A stretch of DNA of 64,000 nt from Dysgonomonas sp. BGC7 (GTDB taxonomy: Bacteria; Bacteroidota; Bacteroidia; Bacteroidales; Dysgonomonadaceae). Location: the NCBI RefSeq assembly GCF_001261735.1, contig NZ_CVRP01000007.1:124001-188000 (forward strand), read 5' to 3'. A model generated the notes under the pieces. The model was not told where the DNA came from. It ran no database searches and saw only the letters and a list, made by a program, of their open reading frames with translations. A program made the position numbers and the translations under genes. Below are positions 32,844 to 41,091 of this stretch, in pieces (positions within the stretch are counted from its first letter, which is position 1; each line of letters starts with the position of its first letter).

Positions 32844-34109
32844 ATGGAAGAAATTTTACATTATGTATGGAAATTTCGTCTGTTTCAGGATAACCTAAAA
32901 ACAACAGACGGACAACCCATTGAGGTTTTAGATGTGGGGCTACCCAACACAAATGCAGGTCCTGATTTTTTTAATGCCAAAGTGAAAATCGGAGATAAAA
33001 CTTGGGCTGGTAATATCGAAATACACAATTCGTCTGACGATTGGGTAAAACATAAACATCATACCGATAAAGGATATAATTCAGTTGTATTGCATGTTGT
33101 GGAAAAAGCGAATTGTGAAGTTTTTAATGAGTTAGGTAATAGTATATTGCAATGTGAGATTGTAGTTCCGGATCATGTCAGGCAGAATTATGAATTTCTA
33201 TTACATTCCAATACCGATATTCCTTGTTGCAATTATATCGGTTCAATGCCTTCTTTTCATCTCAATTCGTGGATGAATACTTTACTGATCGAACGGTTGG
33301 AACGTAAGTCGAACCATATAGAAGAGTTGCTTTCAAGATTCGGTAATTCGTGGGAAGATGTTTTCTATGTTCTTCTCTCCCGCAACTTCGGATTCGGTCT
33401 TAATTCCGATTCATTCGAGCGTTTGGCTCTAAGTCTTCCGTTAAAGTGTATTCAAAAGCATAGAGATAATCTTATACAAATAGAAGCTCTCTTATTTGGG
33501 CAGTCGGGAATGCTTTCTGATTTGAAATCGGATGATGATTATTTCCTACTATTGAAGAAAGAATATGAGTTTTTGAAAAATAAATTTGAACTTAAGCCGT
33601 TAGAATCATATATCTTTAAAAGTTTAAGGTCACGGCCTACAGCCTTTCCTCAAATAAGGATAGCACAACTGGCTGCTTTGTTGCATAGTTCATATGGATT
33701 GTTTTCTAAAGTTGTCGAAAATGAAGATATTGGGCGCATCAGGTTGATGTTTCATGTAAATGCTTCGGAGTATTGGCAGATGCATTATGCTTTTGGTGTA
33801 GCTTCGGAAAGGAAATCTAAATATCTTGGTGATTCGTCTTTGGATATTATTCTGATAAATACCGTTGCTCCCATTTTATTTCTTTATGGAAAAAGTATAG
33901 ACAGCGAAGCGCATTGCGAACGGGCATTGCGATTCTTGGAAACATTGAAGCCTGAACAAAATGTGATAACCAAGCGTTTTGCCAAATTGAAAATGCCTTT
34001 AAATAATGCCGCAGATTCACAAGCAATAATACAATTGAAGCGTGAATATTGTGAGCCTCGTAAATGTTTATTTTGTAGAATAGGACATCAATTATTAGTG
34101 GAAAAATAA
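32844..34109 (+). CDS. DUF2851 family protein
   Basis: 421 aa. The family's N-terminal signature is clear: LPNTNAGPDFFNAKVKIGD (about 34-52), WAGNIEIHNSSDDWVKHKHH (about 55-74) and then YNSVVLHVVEKA. The spacing of PD, EIH and the following His/Tyr pattern resembles a PD-(D/E)XK nuclease core with Lys replaced by His; this is inference. The C-terminus has a Cys cluster (CEPRKCLFCRIGH) that could bind metal. It sits between the MutS-like gene (5 bases) and the hydrolase (1 base), so all three are probably one operon with recO upstream. Confidence 0.75.
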   Translation: MEEILHYVWKFRLFQDNLKTTDGQPIEVLDVGLPNTNAGPDFFNAKVKIGDKTWAGNIEIHNSSDDWVKHKHHTDKGYNSVVLHVVEKANCEVFNELGNSILQCEIVVPDHVRQNYEFLLHSNTDIPCCNYIGSMPSFHLNSWMNTLLIERLERKSNHIEELLSRFGNSWEDVFYVLLSRNFGFGLNSDSFERLALSLPLKCIQKHRDNLIQIEALLFGQSGMLSDLKSDDDYFLLLKKEYEFLKNKFELKPLESYIFKSLRSRPTAFPQIRIAQLAALLHSSYGLFSKVVENEDIGRIRLMFHVNASEYWQMHYAFGVASERKSKYLGDSSLDIILINTVAPILFLYGKSIDSEAHCERALRFLETLKPEQNVITKRFAKLKMPLNNAADSQAIIQLKREYCEPRKCLFCRIGHQLLVEK

Positions 34110-34110
34110 A

Positions 34111-35322
34111 ATGAAATATATAGACCTCTTCAATCATCTGAAAAAGATAGAAAATTACTCAGACAGTGAAATCGAAATGGATGAGAGTCTGGTAATGCGT
34201 AATTTTACATTCGAATCCAATTATCGCTTTATCCTTCCCGGAGGATTGGGTAATAATGATGATTATGAGTTTATCCCGAGCGTACCTCAGGACTATGAGC
34301 CTGATATTATTCAGCAGATGTTGAATAAGAAAGATGCTGAGATAATGGAGAATATCAAATTCCGTTATCATATGATTATGCCCAAAAATGTAACGAAGGC
34401 AAAAGGAATCATTTTTCTTTTTCATGGATTCAACGAAAAAACATGGTATAAATACTTGCCTTGGGCAAAATATATAGTAGACAAAACAGGGAAATCCATA
34501 GTGATGTTTCCTATTGCATTTCATATGAATAGGGCTCCGGCAGTATGGAGCAGTACACGCGAGATGTATCGTGTTAGCGAACAAAGAAAACAACGACACC
34601 CCGATGTTATCTGTTCCAGTCTGTCTAATGTGGCTATAAGTACCCGTTTGCATAACAAACCTCAGCGTTTTATCTGGTCGGGATTGCAGACTTATTATGA
34701 TATAATTGATTTTGTCGAAAATTTCAAAAACGATCTTCATCCGGCTATTGATAGTGAGGCTACCATCGACTTCTTCTCTTACTCTATTGGAACGTTTCTT
34801 GGCGAAATATTGATGATGAGTAATAAGGATGGACATTTTTCTAGTTCCAAATATGCTACTTTTTGCGGAGGGGCTGTTTTTAACCGTTTATCTCCTGTAT
34901 CCAAATTTATATTGGATAGTGAGGCCAATGTGAGCCTTTATTCGTTTGTGGTGGAGCATCTTGAAAGCCATATGAGACGAGATGAAGTACTTCGTCATTA
35001 TATGCATACCCATCCCGAAGGCAATAACTTCAGGAGTATGCTCAACTATCGCTCTCAAACGTCGGACCGTGAGCAGCGTTTTAGAGAAATGAGTGATAGA
35101 TTTTATGCGATAACTCTTGCGCAGGATGAGGTAGTGCCTACCTATGAGGTTATAAATACTTTACAGGGTTCTCTTCGGGATATCCCTATCAGAATAGAAA
35201 CACTCGACTATCCATACAAATATATACATGAAGATCCGTTTCCAGCTTTACCTAAAATAGCAGAAGAAGTGGATAAACAATTCCGTCTCACATTTGATAA
35301 GATTAGCGAATTCTTAAAGTAA
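34111..35322 (+). CDS. Alpha/beta-hydrolase-like protein (DUF6051-like)
   Basis: 403 aa, no signal peptide. The hydrolase fold is visible: GIIFLFHGFNEKTWYKYLPW (oxyanion strand and loop, about 105), nucleophile elbow FSYSIGT with Ser225, Asp in ITLAQDEVVPTYEV (about 332), and His in YKYIHEDPFPA (about 371), a plausible Ser-Asp-His triad in the right order. It matches what I remember of the Bacteroidota DUF6051 family. The substrate is unknown. It begins one base after DUF2851 and is translationally linked to it. Confidence 0.65.
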   Translation: MKYIDLFNHLKKIENYSDSEIEMDESLVMRNFTFESNYRFILPGGLGNNDDYEFIPSVPQDYEPDIIQQMLNKKDAEIMENIKFRYHMIMPKNVTKAKGIIFLFHGFNEKTWYKYLPWAKYIVDKTGKSIVMFPIAFHMNRAPAVWSSTREMYRVSEQRKQRHPDVICSSLSNVAISTRLHNKPQRFIWSGLQTYYDIIDFVENFKNDLHPAIDSEATIDFFSYSIGTFLGEILMMSNKDGHFSSSKYATFCGGAVFNRLSPVSKFILDSEANVSLYSFVVEHLESHMRRDEVLRHYMHTHPEGNNFRSMLNYRSQTSDREQRFREMSDRFYAITLAQDEVVPTYEVINTLQGSLRDIPIRIETLDYPYKYIHEDPFPALPKIAEEVDKQFRLTFDKISEFLK

Positions 35323-35350
35323 ATATACAAGAGTGCTTAAAATTAGCTTT

Positions 35351-36487
35351 TTAGTGCTTTAGCTTCTCAATAATTATGTCGGCTGCCCGCCCCGATGCTC
35401 CGGGTTTTCCTAAGATATTTATCACTTCATCATATTCTTTGAGCATCTTGTTTTTATAAGAGTCATCATATAAGAGTCTGTTGGTCTCTTCCTGAATAGA
35501 ACTAACAGAGAAAAACTTAGAGAATAACTCTTGTACTACAATCTTGTCTGCTATCAGATTGACTAGAGATATATATTTAGTATGCAGTACATTTTTGAAA
35601 ACCCAATAAACAATACGAGGGATTGGTGTTTTGTAGCATACTACTTGCGGCATTCTGAATAGTGCTGTCTCAAGGGTAGCTGTACCCGAAGTTACAAGAG
35701 CAGCCTCTGAATATTGGAGCAAACGATAAGTTTGTCCGAAAATGATTTTACAGGAGTGATTCCCGATATATTTTGTATAGTATTCCGGATCTATTCCGGG
35801 CGCGCCTGCTATTATGGGTTGATATTCAGTATATTTTTCTATAGACTGAAGCATTGCCGGAAGATTATCTTTAATCTCTTGTTGGCGGCTACCTGCTAAT
35901 AAAGCTATTACAGGTTTGTTGTCCAGCTTATTATCCTCTCTGAATTGCTCGAAAGAGTCATTCGTGTTTTTTCCTTTAAAGTCGGCAACTGCATCTACAA
36001 CGGGATTGCCTACATAGTCGATATGGTAATTGTGCTTTTTATAGAATTCCACCTCAAAGGGTAAAATAGATAGCATTTCGTCTACATACTTCTTGAAAGA
36101 TTTTACTCTGTATTCCTTCCATGCCCAAACTTTTGGCGAAATATAATAATAGACAGGTATTTGAGTATGTGTTTTCAGATACTTTGCAATTTTCAGATTG
36201 AAACCCGGATAGTCTATTAATATCACAACGTCAGGTTGAAATTGAATAATTTCTTTCTGACACATTTTCATGTTGCGGAGAATTGTACGCAGGTTAAGTA
36301 ATACCGGAATAAATCCCATGAAAGCCATTTCGCGGTAATGCTTAATCAGTATGCCTCCTTGTGCTTGCATCAGATCTCCTCCAAAGAAGCTAAATTCTGC
36401 TTCCGGGTCTCTTTCTTTTAATGCAGCCATCAGGTTCGATCCGTGTAAATCGCCGGAGGCCTCTCCTGCAACAATAAAATATTTCAT
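35351..36487 (-). CDS. lpxB: Lipid-A-disaccharide synthase LpxB
   Basis: A membrane-associated glycosyltransferase that joins UDP-2,3-diacylglucosamine and lipid X, the fifth step of lipid A synthesis. 378 aa, the usual length. Conserved parts are YFIVAGEASGDLHGSNLM (residues 3-20), LIDYPGFNLKIAKYLK, PVYYYISPKVWAWKEYRVK (about 115) and LVTSGTATLETALFRMPQVV (about 263). It follows surE by 13 bases in a leftward operon. It confirms a Gram-negative outer membrane. Confidence 0.97.
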   Translation of the reverse strand: MKYFIVAGEASGDLHGSNLMAALKERDPEAEFSFFGGDLMQAQGGILIKHYREMAFMGFIPVLLNLRTILRNMKMCQKEIIQFQPDVVILIDYPGFNLKIAKYLKTHTQIPVYYYISPKVWAWKEYRVKSFKKYVDEMLSILPFEVEFYKKHNYHIDYVGNPVVDAVADFKGKNTNDSFEQFREDNKLDNKPVIALLAGSRQQEIKDNLPAMLQSIEKYTEYQPIIAGAPGIDPEYYTKYIGNHSCKIIFGQTYRLLQYSEAALVTSGTATLETALFRMPQVVCYKTPIPRIVYWVFKNVLHTKYISLVNLIADKIVVQELFSKFFSVSSIQEETNRLLYDDSYKNKMLKEYDEVINILGKPGASGRAADIIIEKLKH

Positions 36488-36500
36488 ATGATTATATATT

Positions 36501-37277
36501 TCAGACTAATTTTTCCCAACTTTTTATGGATTCTATATATCCATGATCGGTCATGTCTACTTTTACAGGTACTACAGATACAAAACCATTGGCTAAGGCC
36601 CATTCATCGGTCATTTCATCGTGTGGTTCATCATTTTCAAAAGCTCCTGTAAGCCAATATATTTGTTTTTGAGAACCATCTTTAGATGTCATAAACTCAG
36701 CAGTCCATTGCCCTGATGTTTGTCGGCAAATCCTGATCCCTTTTATTTCAGCTCCTTTCGGAATATTTACATTCAGACATGTTCCTGTAGGTAAGCCTTC
36801 ATTTAAAACTTTTTCTGTTAAGCTACGAATATATTTTTTAGAGAAAGAAAAATCTGCATTGTGATCGTGGTCTAACAAAGAGAACCCGATAGCAGGAATT
36901 TTAAAAACAGCCCCTTCCAAAGCTGCTCCCATTGTACCCGAATATAAGACTGCTACCGCAGCATTAGACCCATGGTTTACACCGGATAATACTATGTCGG
37001 GCCTACGGTCGGTAAGCTCATTTATTCCTAGTTTTACACAATCTACAGGAGTGCCGGAACAACTGTATAATTTAAAATCGGTATCTTCCTTTTCAAGATG
37101 GGCTCTTAATGGTACTAAAGAGGTTATTGCACTAGACATGCCGGATCGTGGTCCGTCGGGAGCTACAACTATAATCTCTCCCAGTCCTTTTACACTGTCT
37201 ATCAGAGCCTCTATACCCTTTGCCCTAAATCCATCATCGTTTGTAATTAATATCAGAGGTTTTTTATTCTCCATCAT
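36501..37277 (-). CDS. surE: 5'/3'-nucleotidase SurE
   Basis: 258 aa. Removes phosphate from nucleoside monophosphates, stationary-phase survival family. Metal ligands Asp14 and Asp15 are in ILITNDDGFRAKGIEAL; Ser and Asn ligands are in GPRSGMSSAIT (about 41) and LSGVNHGSNAA (about 95). GTMGAALEGA is also conserved. It forms an operon with lpxB, an arrangement frequent in Bacteroidota, and diverges from the alkaline phosphatase gene. Confidence 0.95.
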   Translation of the reverse strand: MMENKKPLILITNDDGFRAKGIEALIDSVKGLGEIIVVAPDGPRSGMSSAITSLVPLRAHLEKEDTDFKLYSCSGTPVDCVKLGINELTDRRPDIVLSGVNHGSNAAVAVLYSGTMGAALEGAVFKIPAIGFSLLDHDHNADFSFSKKYIRSLTEKVLNEGLPTGTCLNVNIPKGAEIKGIRICRQTSGQWTAEFMTSKDGSQKQIYWLTGAFENDEPHDEMTDEWALANGFVSVVPVKVDMTDHGYIESIKSWEKLV

Positions 37278-37311
37278 TTTATAGCCTAATTGTCATATTT
37301 CAGTTAAGAAA

Positions 37312-37319
37312 CAAAGATA
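37312..37319 (-). promoter_or_regulatory. -7 element of the surE-lpxB promoter
   Basis: CAAAGATA reads TATCTTTG on the minus strand, 35 bases before the surE ATG. It lies back to back with the alkaline phosphatase promoter. Confidence 0.6.
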
Positions 37320-37345
37320 CGCCAATATTTTAAATAACTTCTACC

Positions 37346-37353
37346 TACCTTTG
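37346..37353 (+). promoter_or_regulatory. -7 element of the alkaline phosphatase promoter
   Basis: TACCTTTG, an exact TAnnTTTG, 48 bases before the ATG at 37401. Confidence 0.5.
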
Positions 37354-37400
37354 TTCTGTAAATGGATATTTGTAACTATTGACAACTTTTAAATAGGATT

Positions 37401-39050
37401 ATGAGAAAATTTAGTTTGTGCTTTTTTCTGCTGCCTTTTGCTTTGTTAAATGTTTTAGGGCAGCAACAATATAGAAAACCTGTAATGCCGACGAAGAATC
37501 TTATACTAATGATTCCCGATGGTACTTCAATAGGAGTTGTATCAGCTGCTCGCTGGTATCAGATCTATAATAATCTGGGGGGAGACAGGCTTGCTGTCGA
37601 TCCTTATATTTGCGGAACAGTAAAGACCTTCTCGTCTAATGCTCCTATTGGCGATTCTGCACCTACTACATCGTGTTATATGACAGGTATGCAACAAAGA
37701 GAAGGGAATGTTGCTGTCTATCCGTTAGCTGATACAGTTAATGATCTGGTATCCGTAAATCCCTCAATGGCTTATCAGCCTTTGGCTACTATTTTAGAAG
37801 CAGCCAAATACCAGCAAAATAAAGCTGTTGGTCTTGTTGTTACTGTCGAGTTTCCTCATGCTACGCCTGCTGATTGCTCCGCTCATTACTATGATAGAAA
37901 TAACTATGGCTACATTGCTTCACAAATGGCTTATCAAAATTTAGATGTCATGTTTGGTGGTGGTAATTCTATTATAACCGATGATATAAAGCAATATTTC
38001 AGAAATACAGGAACTACATTGGTTCAAGATGATATAGAAGCTTTTCGTAGTCTGAAAGGAAAAGATAAAGCTTGGGCTCTGTTTTGTGAAAGAGAGCATC
38101 CTTACGACCTCGACAGAGATACTACAAAGATTCCTTCTTTAGCGGAAATGACAGAAAAAGCTCTTGAGAAATTGTCTCAAAATGAGAATGGCTTTTTTCT
38201 GATGGTAGAAGGTAGCAAGGTTGATTGGTCGGCACATGGTAATGATGCTATCGGCTGTATCACGGAATATTTGGCCTTTGATAAGGCTGTGGCTCTAGCT
38301 ATGGATTTTGCTAAAAATAATGGAGAGACTACAATCGTTATTCTGCCTGATCATGGCAATAGTGGTTTCACTATAGGGAATAAAAATCTTAATCATGGAG
38401 AGCGTGCTTCCATTTCTACTCTCTTTGGTAAGGTTTCAGAATATAAAAAAACCGGTTATGGACTAAGCGAGATAATCTTAAACTCTAAACCCGAAGATTT
38501 TAGAAAAATATTTAAAGAGTATGCTAATATCAACTTAACAGATGATGAATATAATGCAGTGCTTCAATCAATAGACTACAAAAAGCCCGGATATACAGAG
38601 ATTGCTAATAGTCTGAATGTAGCTTCTGTTGTTATTAATATAATGAATTCCCGTACATATTTTGGATTTACTTCGGGTAACCACACCGGAGAAGAAGTAT
38701 TTCTTGCAGCATACCATCCGCAAGGTAATGTTCCTATGGGGATGAATACGAATGCAGAGATAAATCAATATTTATTTGATGTTTTGGGTTTGAAAAAGTC
38801 TTTACCGACAATGACTTCAGAAATTTTTGCAAAACATACTGATGTTTTTGCGGGTATGGACTATTGGATAGATAAGTCGGCGAGTTTTCCTATATTAAAA
38901 GTGAAAAAAGGAGGTAAGGTATTGTCTGTTCCTGCTTTCAAATCGCTGGCATATATTAATGGACAGTCAATACCTTTAAATACGGTAACTGTTTATATTG
39001 ATAAAAATGATACTTTCTATTTGCCACAAAACTTAAGAGATAAATTCTGA
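37401..39050 (+). CDS. Exported alkaline phosphatase
   Basis: 549 aa. The signal peptide covers about residues 1-20 (cleavage near NVLGQ). Zn/Mg-dependent PhoA-type catalytic residues are present: LILMIPDGTSIG (first metal Asp), the nucleophile Ser86 in GDSAPTTS, EFPHATPADCSAHY, FFLMVEGSKVDWSAHGND (about 271), VILPDHGNSGFTIG (about 313) and GNHTGEEVFLAAYHP (about 427). It releases phosphate from organic esters in the periplasm. The C-terminal 80 residues after LGLKKSLP are an extra small domain. No Pho box was identified. Confidence 0.92.
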   Translation: MRKFSLCFFLLPFALLNVLGQQQYRKPVMPTKNLILMIPDGTSIGVVSAARWYQIYNNLGGDRLAVDPYICGTVKTFSSNAPIGDSAPTTSCYMTGMQQREGNVAVYPLADTVNDLVSVNPSMAYQPLATILEAAKYQQNKAVGLVVTVEFPHATPADCSAHYYDRNNYGYIASQMAYQNLDVMFGGGNSIITDDIKQYFRNTGTTLVQDDIEAFRSLKGKDKAWALFCEREHPYDLDRDTTKIPSLAEMTEKALEKLSQNENGFFLMVEGSKVDWSAHGNDAIGCITEYLAFDKAVALAMDFAKNNGETTIVILPDHGNSGFTIGNKNLNHGERASISTLFGKVSEYKKTGYGLSEIILNSKPEDFRKIFKEYANINLTDDEYNAVLQSIDYKKPGYTEIANSLNVASVVINIMNSRTYFGFTSGNHTGEEVFLAAYHPQGNVPMGMNTNAEINQYLFDVLGLKKSLPTMTSEIFAKHTDVFAGMDYWIDKSASFPILKVKKGGKVLSVPAFKSLAYINGQSIPLNTVTVYIDKNDTFYLPQNLRDKF

Positions 39051-39061
39051 TAGATTATTAT

Positions 39062-39577
39062 CTATCTTCCTAGATTTCTTATATTCAGAGAATTAAGAAC
39101 TGTAGCCATAGTGCCTTTGTGAAGATATTGCCAGATTGGGTTTTTAACAGTAGTATTTTCAGTCTCGTCGGGCCTGTTGAATGTTTTTTCTATTTCATTG
39201 TCGCGAATAAAATAGCTATCGAAGTCGAAATTTCTGTCTTTAGATGCCACAACAAACATTCTGCCTCCAATAACGAAAAAGCCGTAAGGTGTTTCATCTC
39301 GGGTGAGCATATTGCACCATGAGTTATCTATTGCTACAATGTCAAAAAATAATTTATCCCCAGTTTTCGATAATGTTATCTTTGTTGCAGGCCATAAGAA
39401 TCCTCTGTTCTTTCTCAGTATCATTTGATGTACGTCCGTAGCAGCAAATTTTATGACATCATCTTTTATTTCCAGATATGGTAATACTATTTTGTTCTCT
39501 CCTTTTGTTGGAGAAGCACTATTGAGTTGAATAGATACAAACAGGATAGATATAAAGAAGAGAATCTTGATTTTCAT
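39062..39577 (-). CDS. Exported protein of unknown function
   Basis: 171 aa from ATG 39577, which gives a clear signal peptide (MKIKILFFISILFVSIQL, cleavage near NSAS). The in-frame ATG 17 codons upstream would bury the signal and is not preferred. The mature part is a mixed alpha/beta sequence with no motif I recognise; the C-terminus is helical (QYLHKGTMATVLNSLN). It converges on the alkaline phosphatase gene with an 11-base gap and no obvious terminator. Confidence 0.6.
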   Translation of the reverse strand: MKIKILFFISILFVSIQLNSASPTKGENKIVLPYLEIKDDVIKFAATDVHQMILRKNRGFLWPATKITLSKTGDKLFFDIVAIDNSWCNMLTRDETPYGFFVIGGRMFVVASKDRNFDFDSYFIRDNEIEKTFNRPDETENTTVKNPIWQYLHKGTMATVLNSLNIRNLGR

Positions 39578-39685
39578 TATTTTTTTATTTTCGGCGTACA
39601 AATGTATAAAACTTTTTAAAATTATCATAAATAGATTTGATCTGCTATAAATAGTTAATCATTTTTATCAATTCGAACTTTTCTT

Positions 39686-39693
39686 TATTTTTG
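39686..39693 (+). promoter_or_regulatory. -7 element of the K/E-rich-apbE-rnfCD operon
   Basis: TATTTTTG, an exact TAnnTTTG, 32 bases before the ATG at 39725. No other promoter-like element was found up to rnfD, so the four genes probably share this one. Confidence 0.5.
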
Positions 39694-39724
39694 TATAAAA
39701 ATGACAAAGTAATAACTCTTTCGT

Positions 39725-40138
39725 ATGAAAAATATAATAAAATATTTGAAAAAAATAGCTTTATTCCTTTTTGGAGTAGTTCTTATTGTGTGGGGATATA
39801 AGGTTAATGCTGCGAACAATGCAACTAAAGAGGAGAAGAAAGATAAGTCTTCTAAATCAGTAGAACCTGTAACCGAAGAGAAAAAGTCCGATCAGAAAGA
39901 GAGTGAAGAAGAGTCCGGAGATTCTAAACAAGATAATAAAGATAAAAAAGACTCTAAACCTGTTCAAAATCAGCCGGCAAAAGATACTAAGCAAGAACCG
40001 GCTACGAAACCGAAGCCTGCCGCTAAGTCTTCTTCTGAAAAAAAGACAGAACCTGAAGTTAAAAAAGAAGAGAAAGAGGTGAAGGAAGAAACTGTAATAG
40101 AGAAAGCTACACCAGAAGAGTCTTCAGGGACAGAATAA
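39725..40138 (+). CDS. Membrane-anchored Lys/Glu-rich low-complexity protein
   Basis: 137 aa. A single N-terminal hydrophobic helix (about 10-29, KIALFLFGVVLIVWGYKVNA) may be an anchor or a signal peptide. The remaining 100 residues are almost only Lys, Glu, Ser, Pro, Asp, Thr and Gln and are surely disordered. There is no recognisable domain. The stop is 3 bases before apbE, so it belongs to the apbE-rnfC-rnfD operon. It could be a tether or scaffold for that complex. Coding status is supported by promoter spacing and tight operon packing, not by homology. Confidence 0.6.
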   Translation: MKNIIKYLKKIALFLFGVVLIVWGYKVNAANNATKEEKKDKSSKSVEPVTEEKKSDQKESEEESGDSKQDNKDKKDSKPVQNQPAKDTKQEPATKPKPAAKSSSEKKTEPEVKKEEKEVKEETVIEKATPEESSGTE

Positions 40139-40141
40139 ATA

Positions 40142-41065
40142 ATGGCAGAGAGAATATATAAGGCTCAGACCCGATATTTATTTCATGCACATATTAAGAT
40201 CAAAGTTTCTGCATTTTATGACGACAGTTTTTTCGATGGATTGTTTTCTATCTTAGAAGATGTTGATAAAAAATATAATTCATATCAGCCGGATTCATAT
40301 ATTGATCGCATCAATAAAGCTGCAGGTAGCTTTGTCGAAGTCGACAGTGAGACCGTAAATATACTGAGGCAGGTCTTGGAACTATCTGATTTTTTTGCTG
40401 GAGCATATGATATTACAGTCATGCCCCTTATTCGTTTATGGGGCTTTTACAGAAGCGAGCACAGCCGTATTCCTACAGAGGAAGAGATTGCAGAGAATCG
40501 CAAGCTGGTCAGTTATCGTAATATCGAGATAGAAGGAAACAAAGTAAGAATAGCAGATGGTCAGGAGTTGATTACAGGTTCTTTTATAAAAGCATATGCT
40601 GTGGATAGACTAGTAGGTTACATGCGACAGGTAGGTGTGAACGATGCGATAATAAATGCAGGAGGTAGTACTATCTGTGCAATAAATGACAATGTTCATC
40701 CGGCATGGCAGGTTATTGTTCGAGAGCCTAAAGAAGAAAATGTCTTGTTTAATGTTGATATTGCAGATCAAGCATATTCTACATCGTCTCAGAGCAAAAC
40801 ATTCCTGGAAATTAATGGAAAAGAATATGGACATATCTTAAATGCAAAAACAGGTATGCCATCGACAAATAAGCAAGTTGGAGTTATAAGTGATAATTGC
40901 ATGGTCGGCGATATAATATCTACAGGACTGTATTGCCTGTCAGGAGAAGATTTTCTACAGAAAATGGAGCAATTATCATCCCGATACAAAGTGGAAGGAT
41001 TCCTTCTTGACGAGGATGATAGAATATTTGGAACGAAAAGGTTTGTCAATAAGAAAAATAATTAG
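40142..41065 (+). CDS. apbE: ApbE-family FAD:protein FMN transferase-like protein
   Basis: 307 aa. ApbE enzymes cleave FAD and link FMN to Thr in membrane proteins such as RnfD, RnfG and Nqr subunits. Family motifs are recognisable: GAYDITVMPLIRLWGF (about 95-110), ITGSFIKAYAVD (about 143, where relatives have GGIAKGYAVD), DAIINAGGSTICA, YSTSSQSKTFLEINGKEYGH with HILNAKTGMP, and GDIISTGLYCLSG keeping the metal-site Asp and Thr. Two differences stand out: no signal peptide or lipobox, although most ApbE proteins are exported, and the Ala in KAY where Gly is usual. It lies 26 bases before rnfC. Confidence 0.85.
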   Translation: MAERIYKAQTRYLFHAHIKIKVSAFYDDSFFDGLFSILEDVDKKYNSYQPDSYIDRINKAAGSFVEVDSETVNILRQVLELSDFFAGAYDITVMPLIRLWGFYRSEHSRIPTEEEIAENRKLVSYRNIEIEGNKVRIADGQELITGSFIKAYAVDRLVGYMRQVGVNDAIINAGGSTICAINDNVHPAWQVIVREPKEENVLFNVDIADQAYSTSSQSKTFLEINGKEYGHILNAKTGMPSTNKQVGVISDNCMVGDIISTGLYCLSGEDFLQKMEQLSSRYKVEGFLLDEDDRIFGTKRFVNKKNN

Positions 41066-41091
41066 TCTGGTAATAAGGCGTTGATTTTATT

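Noticed and set aside
34159-34836. A 225-codon open frame opposite the alpha/beta hydrolase gene
   Set aside because: Low-quality composition, no signature, fully overlapped by a gene in a tight operon.
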